Assembly (NCBI RefSeq): GCF_016907275.1
Contig: NZ_JAFBBP010000001.1
Location: 3,772,001 to 3,836,000 of the forward strand
Direction: 5' to 3'
Source of the DNA: Micromonospora luteifusca
GTDB lineage: Bacteria; Actinomycetota; Actinomycetes; Mycobacteriales; Micromonosporaceae
Length of the DNA stretch: 64,000 bases
Positions 58,620-64,000 of this stretch are shown in pieces. The position numbers were made by a program, and so were the translations under genes. Position 1 is the stretch's first letter; each line of letters opens with the position of its first letter. A model generated the notes under the pieces. That model was not told the origin of the DNA. It searched no databases and saw only the letters and a program-made list of their open reading frames with translations.

Positions 58620-59687
58620 ATGGCTGACTCATGGACCTTCGCCGTGGCGCGTGACGACCTCGGGCAGACCACGATCGTCGATGGCGGCCGGCCCGCTCTG
58701 GCCGACGGCGAGGCGCTGCTGCGCGTGGACCGCGTCGGCCTCACCGCCAACAACGTGACCTACGCGGTGCTCGGCGACGCGATGCGCTACTGGGAGTTCT
58801 TCCCGCCGGCGTCCCGTGGGCTCGGGCCGCAGTGGGGCCTTCCGCCGCTCTGGGGCTTCGCCGAGGTGGTCACGTCGACAGTCGCCGGGGTCGAGGTGGG
58901 GCAGCGGGTCTACGGCTACCTCCCACCCGCGGGTCACCTGTTGGTGCGGCCGGACCGGGTGGACGCGTCCGGGTTCCGCGACGCGAGCCCGCACCGGGCC
59001 GAGTTGCCGTCGCCGTACAACGCCTACCGGTCGACCACCGGCGATCCGGCGTACCGGGCCGACCAGGAGGATCTGCTGATCCTGTTCCGGCCGCTGTTCT
59101 TCACCTCGTTCATGCTGGCCGACCAGGTCGTCGACAACGACTTCTACGGTGCCGAGGCGCTGCTGGTGTCGTCGGCGTCGAGCAAGACCGCGTACGCCGC
59201 CGCGTTCGAACTACGCGGTCGCGGACCGCGCCTGGTCGGGCTCACCTCACCTGGCAACGTGGCCTTCACCCGGTCGCTGGGCTGCTACGACGAGGTCGTC
59301 TCGTACGACGACCTCGCCGCCCTCGACGGGGTCCCGACCGTCTACCTCGACCTGTCCGGCGCCCCCTCGACCCGTGTCGCCCTGCGTCAGCGCCTCGGCG
59401 ACCGGCTCGTCCGGGACATCGCGGTCGGGCTGACCAACCAGACGCCGAATGCCGACACCGCCGAAGAGGTGTTCTTCGCGCCGGTCCAGATGCGCAAGCG
59501 CAGCCACGACTGGGGCCGCGACGGTCTCGACCAACGGTTCACCGAGGCCTGGCAACGCTTCACCGCCGTCGTGAGCGGGTGGCTCGACGTCCAGGTCGGT
59601 GCCGGGCCGGAGGCTCTCCGACACGCGTGGCTCGACGTCCTCGCGGGTCGTACGCCGCCCCGGGTGGGTCACGTCGTCCAACTGTGA
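58620..59687 (+). CDS. DUF2855 family protein
   Basis: A 355-residue protein related in outline to medium-chain dehydrogenases: a GroES-like start (LLRVDRVGLTANNVTYAVLG, YWEFFPP, WGFAEVVTSTVAGVEVGQRV) and a Rossmann-like half (LLVSSASSKTAYAAAFELRG, LVGLTSPGNVAFTRSLGCYD). The family has no proven reaction; the GxGxxG of true MDR enzymes is replaced by SSASSKTA. It has its own leaderless-type promoter with an operator palindrome, so an inducible role in handling a small molecule is likely. Its stop lies 10 bp from the convergent sigma gene. Confidence 0.85.
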   Translation: MADSWTFAVARDDLGQTTIVDGGRPALADGEALLRVDRVGLTANNVTYAVLGDAMRYWEFFPPASRGLGPQWGLPPLWGFAEVVTSTVAGVEVGQRVYGYLPPAGHLLVRPDRVDASGFRDASPHRAELPSPYNAYRSTTGDPAYRADQEDLLILFRPLFFTSFMLADQVVDNDFYGAEALLVSSASSKTAYAAAFELRGRGPRLVGLTSPGNVAFTRSLGCYDEVVSYDDLAALDGVPTVYLDLSGAPSTRVALRQRLGDRLVRDIAVGLTNQTPNADTAEEVFFAPVQMRKRSHDWGRDGLDQRFTEAWQRFTAVVSGWLDVQVGAGPEALRHAWLDVLAGRTPPRVGHVVQL

Positions 59688-59697
59688 CGGTGCCGCC

Positions 59698-60510
59698 TCA
59701 GAACGCGCTGTGGTCGGGGTCGGTCAGGTGGCGACGCAGAGCGGCCAATGATCGGGTGATCAGCCGGGAGACGTGCATCTGCGAGACGCCGATCCGGTCG
59801 GCGATCTCAGCCTGGGTCAGGTTGCCGTGGAAGCGCAGACTCAGGATCTCGCGCTCGCGCTCCGGCAGCGTGGCGAGGGCCGGGGCGAGGCCGACGCGGA
59901 TCTCCACGAGATCGAATTCGTGGTCGTCGCCGCCGAGGGTGTCCCCGAGTTCCCGGCTGCCGTCGGCCCCGACGGGGGTGGACAGCGACGTGGCCCGGTA
60001 GGCGCGCGCACCCTCCAGCCCTTCGAGGACGGTCTCCTCGGACAGGTCGAGGTAGGACGCGATGTCGGCCACGGTCGGCAAGCGGCCGAGGGTCTGGGTC
60101 AGAGTGCTGTTCGCCGCGGTGATCGAGAGGCGCAGCTCCTGGAGGCGGCGGGGCACGCGCACCGCCCAGGTGCGATCCCGGAAGTACCGCTTGATCTCGC
60201 CGATGATGGTGGGGATGGCGTACCCGGAGAAGTCCACACCCCGGTCGTGGTCGAAGTTGTCCACGGCCTTGATGAGCCCGACCGAGGCGGTCTGGGTCAG
60301 GTCCTCATCGGGTGCACCACGCCCGGAGTAGCGGCGCGCCAGGTGTCGGGCGAGCGGCAGCCATGCCTCGATGGCGCGGTCCCGCAGCGCGGGGCGTCGC
60401 GGGTCGTTCGCCGGGGTCGCCGCAAGGGCGGCCAGGAGGTCATCCGGGCTCTGGTCGCCGCTCGGCTGGCCGACGTTTGTGCTGGTCGCTGTTTCGACGA
60501 TGATGGCCAT
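59698..60510 (-). CDS. RNA polymerase sigma factor, SigB/SigF/SigG type
   Basis: A 270-residue group 3 sigma factor. Region 2 reads EDLTQTASVGLIKAVDNFDH, then GVDFSGYAIPTIIGEIKRYF and RDRTWAVRVPRRLQELRL. Region 3 reads LGRLPTVADIASYLDLSEET. Region 4 reads LPEREREILSLRFHGNLTQA, then IADRIGVSQMHVSRLITRSL. This class directs stress or developmental genes and is normally held by an RsbW/SpoIIAB-type anti-sigma kinase; none is encoded nearby, but a SpoIIE phosphatase is. I chose the ATG at 60510. GGGTAA on the minus strand about 160 bp upstream resembles a SigF-type -10, but no matching GTTT element was found. Confidence 0.92.
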   Translation of the reverse strand: MAIIVETATSTNVGQPSGDQSPDDLLAALAATPANDPRRPALRDRAIEAWLPLARHLARRYSGRGAPDEDLTQTASVGLIKAVDNFDHDRGVDFSGYAIPTIIGEIKRYFRDRTWAVRVPRRLQELRLSITAANSTLTQTLGRLPTVADIASYLDLSEETVLEGLEGARAYRATSLSTPVGADGSRELGDTLGGDDHEFDLVEIRVGLAPALATLPEREREILSLRFHGNLTQAEIADRIGVSQMHVSRLITRSLAALRRHLTDPDHSAF

Positions 60511-60745
60511 CGGGGTGGTCCTTCCCGCACATGCCCGTCGAACGGATCGACCGGAAGGATCTCCGAACCGGCTGCCGCCGGAGCGCACGTACGGGCGAAC
60601 TGCGCTATCGCAAGGCCACGATCACGGGCCTCGCCACCGCGTCATGTCGTTCAATTGATGACCCGGACATTACCCGAAGGTTTGATTAATTACTAGCCGA
60701 AAGTATGAGCCTCGTGGTGCTCGTGGACGGTGCGGGCTCGCTGGA

Positions 60746-60928
60746 TCAGCCGCGCCGATCCGCCTCGTCGGCAGCGGCCGGGGCGTGTGGGGTGGGCTTC
60801 ACCGCGAACGGGTGGCGCAGCCGCCGCATGGCCTCCTCGCTGCCGTCGAAGGTCACCGCCGACCCGTCGACCTCGGCGTTCGACGTGGCGAGAAACAAGG
60901 CGGGTCGACCATTGTCGTTCGATGTCAT
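60746..60928 (-). CDS. Small hypothetical protein (60 aa)
   Basis: An open frame of 60 codons with G/C at most third positions and ACAGG eight bases before the ATG. The product is polar (MTSNDNGRPALFLATSNAEV, then VTFDGSEEAMRRLRHPFAVK). I do not recognise it. It lies between the sigma factor gene and the sigma-glucanase fusion, in the same direction as the former. Of the surrounding DNA, 60511-60745 contains an AT-rich stretch (about 60683-60700) that may hold the sigma gene promoter, and 60929-61245 shows no further gene. Confidence 0.45.
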   Translation of the reverse strand: MTSNDNGRPALFLATSNAEVDGSAVTFDGSEEAMRRLRHPFAVKPTPHAPAAADEADRRG

Positions 60929-61245
60929 GCAGGAACCTGTCTTCCATGAAGGAGTGCGTCCGGCCTCGGCAACTCTCGCCGTGCGACCTCAGGACGATTC
61001 GGCGCTCACACTGGCGCCCGATCAGGGTGTCTCGTTCACGGGCGAGCGCCCGGCGACACCGACACCCCGCACCATACCCGGCGTCGGCGACCCGCACGCA
61101 CCACCGGCGGCCCCGGGTCGCATCTGGCCTGCCGGGGCCAGACAATTCTGTAATCCAACCCGCTGGTGCGAGTCTCCGATCCTGAGGGCGGTCAGCGCAT
61201 CCAGCGTTGGGCGCCGCGCGGATGAGCACACAAGGAGTGACACGC

Positions 61246-63132
61246 ATGTCGTCAGCCGGTCGAGCACTACCCGATCCCGGGTTGGTCGTCGCGGCCCGAC
61301 AGGGCGACCAGCGCGCTCTCGACGACGTCGTCGCGGCCTCGCTTCCGCTGGTCTACAACATCGTCGGGCGTGCGCTCCGCGGTCACGCCGACGTCGACGA
61401 CGTGGTCCAGGAGACATTGGTACGGGTCATCCGGTACCTACCCGCGCTCAACGACCCGGCGGCATACCGGTCCTGGCTGGTGGCGATCACCATCCGCCAG
61501 GTGCGCGACTGGGAGCAGCGGCGACGCGTCGCGCTCAACCGCGACGCCGGGCTCGACGCGATCCACAACGTGCCCGACCCCGCCTCCGACTTCGCCGGGA
61601 TGACCATCCTCCGGCTCGGCCTCACCGACCAACGACGCGAGGTCGCCGAGGCGACCCGCTGGCTCGACCCGGACGACCAGGAGTTGCTCTCGCTGTGGTG
61701 GCTGGAGGAGACCGGCGAGATCGGCCGACCTGAGCTCGCCGACGCGCTCGGGCTGTCGCTCGGGCACGTCGCGGTGCGGATCCACCGGATGAAGGAGCAG
61801 ATCCAGAGCGCCCGGGGCGTCGTACGCGCGCTGCACGCACGCCCCGGTTGCCCGGACCTGCGCGCCGTGACCGCCGACTGGGACGGCGTTCCCAGCCCAC
61901 TCTGGCGCAAGCGACTGGCCCGGCACGTCCGCGAGTGCCCGTCCTGTGGACGACTGGGCTCCAACCTTCTGCCGATCGACCGGCTGCTCGCCGGACTGCC
62001 GCTGCTGCCACTGCCGGCGGGTCTCAGCGCCCACTTTCCGAGCGCCGTGCCTCCGGTGGCCACGCAGGCCGTCGGGCAGCACCCCCCGGGCCTGACGGTC
62101 GACCACTCGGCCGGGCAGGTCCCAACGGGCGGTGTGCCCACCGACGCGGGCGGCGGCCCGAGCGTCGTCGACCTTGCGGTGCACCGGCCCCGCGGCCTTG
62201 TCCCGTCCCTCGCCGCCGGGGTGGTCGCCGCCGTCCTCGCCATCACCCTGGCGGTGGTGATCCTGCCGAAGGATCCGGCCGCGCCCTCATGGGCTGCCCC
62301 GCCGCCCCCCGCGCCCACCGCCGTCGCCTCCCCGAGCGCTGCACCGTCGCCAAGCGCCCGACCTTCGTCGAGGGCGCCAGTCGCGCCGGCGGTCAGCTCC
62401 GCGCGCAAGGGCGTCGGGGTGTGGAACTTCGCCGGGGCCAGTCAGGCGTTGGCGAGCTCCAAGGCTGGCTGGTATTACACCTGGGGCACCCAGCACCCGG
62501 GGATCAGCACTCCGCAGGGTGTGACGTTCGTGCCCATGATCCGCAGCGCGGAGAACGTCACCGCGGCGGAGTTGGCCCGGGCCAGGGCGGCCGGGCCGTA
62601 TCTGCTCACCTTCAACGAGCCGGACCTGCCCGAGCAGGCGAACATGACCGTCGAGCAGGCGCTGGACCTGTGGCCGCAGCTGATGGCGACGGGCAGCAAG
62701 CTGGGCAGCCCGGCGGTCGCCTGGGGCGGCCCGGAGCCGCAAGGTTGGTTGGACAGGTTCATGACCGGCGCCCAGGCCCGCGGTCACCGGGTGGACTTCA
62801 TCACGCTGCACTGGTTCGGCGCCGACTTCGCGACCACCACCGCGGTCGACCAGCTCCGGCAGTATCTGCAGGCGGTGTACCAGCGGTACCGGAAACCGAT
62901 CTGGCTGACCGAGTTCGCACTGATCCGTTTCGACGGCGGCGGCCAACAGTTCCCGCGCCAGGAGCAGCAGGCGGCCTTCCTGACCGCTGCCACCGCCATG
63001 CTCGGTCAACTGTCCTACGTGCAGCGTTACGCCTGGTTCGGCCTGCCCGCCACCGACAAGGACCGGTCCGGGTTGTTCAGCGACGGCACCAAGGCGACCC
63101 TGGTCGGCCGCGCGTTCCAAGCCGCCCGTTGA
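61246..63132 (+). CDS. Membrane-spanning ECF sigma factor fused to a GH128-type glucanase domain
   Basis: A 628-residue fusion. Residues 10-95 are sigma region 2 (GHADVDDVVQETLVRVIRYL, AYRSWLVAITIRQVRDWEQR). Residues 135-190 are region 4 (DPDDQELLSLWWLEETGEIG, ADALGLSLGHVAVRIHRMKE). H227-xxx-C231-xx-C234 (HVRECPSC) is an anti-sigma-type zinc motif. A membrane helix spans about 317-340, a Pro/Ala/Ser linker 341-388, and an exported domain 389-628. That domain has the GH128 pair: Glu458 in LLTFNEPDLPEQ and Glu556 in IWLTEFALIRF. Sensor, anti-sigma and sigma would thus be one chain; release of the sigma part would need proteolysis. AAGGAG stands eight bases before the chosen ATG; ATG 61222 is less well placed. 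Confidence 0.88.
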   Translation: MSSAGRALPDPGLVVAARQGDQRALDDVVAASLPLVYNIVGRALRGHADVDDVVQETLVRVIRYLPALNDPAAYRSWLVAITIRQVRDWEQRRRVALNRDAGLDAIHNVPDPASDFAGMTILRLGLTDQRREVAEATRWLDPDDQELLSLWWLEETGEIGRPELADALGLSLGHVAVRIHRMKEQIQSARGVVRALHARPGCPDLRAVTADWDGVPSPLWRKRLARHVRECPSCGRLGSNLLPIDRLLAGLPLLPLPAGLSAHFPSAVPPVATQAVGQHPPGLTVDHSAGQVPTGGVPTDAGGGPSVVDLAVHRPRGLVPSLAAGVVAAVLAITLAVVILPKDPAAPSWAAPPPPAPTAVASPSAAPSPSARPSSRAPVAPAVSSARKGVGVWNFAGASQALASSKAGWYYTWGTQHPGISTPQGVTFVPMIRSAENVTAAELARARAAGPYLLTFNEPDLPEQANMTVEQALDLWPQLMATGSKLGSPAVAWGGPEPQGWLDRFMTGAQARGHRVDFITLHWFGADFATTTAVDQLRQYLQAVYQRYRKPIWLTEFALIRFDGGGQQFPRQEQQAAFLTAATAMLGQLSYVQRYAWFGLPATDKDRSGLFSDGTKATLVGRAFQAAR

Positions 63133-63147
63133 GGAGGAGGCGGGCGG

Positions 63148-63324
63148 ATGGATGAGCACCAGACGATGACCGAACGCTCCGCGCCCGATGCCCGCGCCTG
63201 GCGGGTCGCCGACGTCGTCGCGGCTCTGGTCGCAACGACGTTGGCCGTCGGTCTCACCCACGGATGGGACCGCGCCGACCAGACCGCCGCAGCCCCGTCG
63301 CCCGCGACGCCGTCGGCCAGTTAA
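63148..63324 (+). CDS. Small single-helix membrane protein behind the sigma fusion
   Basis: A 58-residue protein. A polar N-terminus (MDEHQTMTERSAPDARAWR) is followed by one hydrophobic helix (VADVVAALVATTLAVGL) and an Ala/Pro/Ser/Thr-rich tail. It begins 15 bp after the stop of the sigma-glucanase gene, with GAGGAGGAGG upstream, so it is co-transcribed. The tail resembles the linker of the fusion protein. A role in anchoring or controlling the fusion is inferred from position only. Confidence 0.65.
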   Translation: MDEHQTMTERSAPDARAWRVADVVAALVATTLAVGLTHGWDRADQTAAAPSPATPSAS

Positions 63325-63337
63325 GCGCGCTGGGCGG

Positions 63338-63901
63338 TCAGTCCGCAGCGGTCGGGTGATTCGCCGCGAACCGGTCGCGCGTCAGGAACGCGAGTTGGGC
63401 ACGCTTGTCCGGCATGTCGATCTCCGAGTCGAAGGTGAAGCCCTCGATCTCGAGCCGGCGCAGGGCGAGGTGGTTGCGGACGTCCGGCTCGACCACGATC
63501 CGTTGGGCGGCCGGGTCGCCGAACAGGAACCGGGCGAGGGCGGGGCCGACGGCGTTGGTGAGGCCGCGGGCGATGCGTCGGTCCGGGCTGAGCAGCAGGT
63601 GCATCCCGATGTCGCCGGGCTGCACCGGGTACCGCTCGCCGACCGGGTCGGCCTCGGGCTGGTAGGTCTGGAACAGGCCGACCGGCTCCGCATCCACCAT
63701 GATCAGGTACGCGTGGTGCGTCGGCAGGCTGTCCACGAAGGCGTAGATCTCGCGTACCTCTTCGAGGGTGTGCGACCCCATGCCCCAGAAGGAGTTGCGG
63801 GGGCGGGTGACCCAGCCGTGCAGGAGTTCGGCGTCCCGGTCGGGGTCCACGGTCACCAACGACAACTCACCGAGGCCGGCGATCTTCTCCAGGTGCGTCA
63901 T
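63338..63901 (-). CDS. GNAT-family siderophore N-acyltransferase (DesC/IucB/MbtK type)
   Basis: A 187-residue acyl-CoA N-acyltransferase. It has the family layout of siderophore enzymes: DAELLHGWVTRPRNSFWGMG early, AYLIMVDAEPVGLFQTYQPE, then QPGDIGMHLLLSPDRRIARG, where acyl-CoA binds, and QRIVVEPDVRNHLALRRLEI. Enzymes of this type acylate hydroxylated lysine or diamines in hydroxamate siderophores. I chose the ATG at 63901; upstream codons overlap the iron-box region. An iron box starts 34 bp upstream, supporting iron-repressed expression. DesC-like function is the best guess but the remaining pathway genes are outside the window. Confidence 0.82.
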   Translation of the reverse strand: MTHLEKIAGLGELSLVTVDPDRDAELLHGWVTRPRNSFWGMGSHTLEEVREIYAFVDSLPTHHAYLIMVDAEPVGLFQTYQPEADPVGERYPVQPGDIGMHLLLSPDRRIARGLTNAVGPALARFLFGDPAAQRIVVEPDVRNHLALRRLEIEGFTFDSEIDMPDKRAQLAFLTRDRFAANHPTAAD

Positions 63902-63935
63902 CGCGAGCTGTCCTCTGTTCCATCCGGGGCGCAAG

Positions 63936-63954
63936 TTAGGTTAACCTCCCCTAA
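63936..63954. promoter_or_regulatory. Iron box (DmdR/IdeR-type)
   Basis: TTAGGTTAACCTCCCCTAA matches the actinobacterial 19-bp iron-box consensus TTAGGTTAGGCTAACCTAA at 15 of 19 positions. It lies in the gap between the acyltransferase gene and the divergent gene starting at 63983, so one site could repress both when iron is plentiful. Confidence 0.82.
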
Positions 63955-63982
63955 CCAAGGATGACCTTACCTGGAGGGGTGC

Positions 63983-64000
63983 GTGAAACGGAACTGGGAG
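63983..64000 (+). CDS. Start of a gene running off the window, probably iron-regulated
   Basis: GTG at 63983 preceded by GGAGGGG at a four- to five-base spacer opens a frame MKRNWE that leaves the window. The identity cannot be judged from six codons. Its place downstream of the iron box and opposite a siderophore acyltransferase suggests siderophore synthesis or uptake. Confidence 0.5.

Noticed and set aside
60660..60700. A SigF-type promoter (GTTT then GGGTA) before the sigma factor gene
   Set aside because: GGGTAA is present on the minus strand, but no GTTT-like element lies 14-18 bp upstream, so autoregulation cannot be claimed.
1..64000. tRNA, rRNA, tmRNA or phage attachment sites
   Set aside because: I scanned the gaps between genes by eye and saw no cloverleaf with the conserved GGTTCGA-type T arm, no rRNA sequence, no integrase gene and no duplicated tRNA end.

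Overview
The window comes from a high-GC actinomycete. Third codon positions are almost all G or C, GTG starts and four-base GTGA/ATGA gene overlaps are common, leaderless promoters seem to occur, and there is a DmdR/IdeR-type iron box and a C-terminal HxxxCxxC anti-sigma style. Gene content (kdp, DUF222-HNH, ECF42-type sigma, CGNR proteins, SpoIIE phosphatases) fits Micromonosporaceae, probably Micromonospora or a close relative. That placement is inference, not a database result. No rRNA, tRNA, CRISPR array, prophage or intact insertion sequence was found.

Layout. 1-5.4 kb: the end of a secreted alpha/beta hydrolase, a divergent methyltransferase and XRE-cupin regulator pair, a DGPF protein/ECF42 sigma/RibD-like reductase operon, and a DUF2786 protein. 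5.4-6.0 kb: a gene-free stretch of repeats (a perfect 33-bp inverted repeat, 13 tandem CGAC units, degenerate repeats). 6.0-7.7 kb: DUF2243 and CtaG membrane proteins and a small conserved-looking protein. 7.7-13.4 kb: a leftward fatty-acid beta-oxidation operon (acyl-CoA dehydrogenase, thiolase, FadJ-like, AMACR/CaiB). 13.6-18.4 kb: a TetR regulator, an MBL hydrolase, a CGNR regulator, an orphan zinc-finger anti-sigma and a TRM11-like methylase. 18.6-26.9 kb: a complete potassium system, kdpF-A-B-C and kdpD-E, preceded by a second microprotein. 27-28.9 kb: an SDR and a dienelactone hydrolase.

28.9-41.4 kb is one coherent sugar locus arranged around a divergent promoter. Rightwards run a Tat lipoprotein, two ABC permeases and a GH36 alpha-galactosidase. 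Leftwards run a sugar dehydrogenase (SDR), an FCD regulator, galactonate dehydratase, an aldose-epimerase-like protein, a KDPG/KDPGal aldolase, a KDG-type kinase, an SMP-30 lactonase and a yellow/royal-jelly-family protein. Together they read as uptake and cleavage of alpha-galactosides followed by an oxidative De Ley-Doudoroff type galactose pathway. No transport ATPase is encoded here, so a shared one (MsiK type) is expected.

41.5-52 kb: a signalling-type ATPase without a DNA-binding domain, a large secreted subtilisin, an atypical kinase, a DUF222-HNH gene broken by an IS3-family remnant, and an HxlR/MFS efflux pair with a palindromic operator. 52.2-57.2 kb: a tightly overlapping operon of a 69-residue protein, two GT4 glycosyltransferases, a toroid-fold glycan enzyme and a GH130 mannoside phosphorylase. 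57.3-60.5 kb: a SpoIIE phosphatase, a DUF2855 protein with a leaderless promoter and a SigB/SigF-type sigma factor.

The most unusual gene is at 61.2-63.1 kb. A single polypeptide joins an ECF sigma factor, a zinc-finger anti-sigma-like segment, one membrane helix, a Pro/Ala/Ser linker and an extracellular GH128-type glucanase domain, with a one-helix small protein directly behind it. The right edge holds a siderophore-type N-acyltransferase and an iron box in front of a gene that leaves the window.
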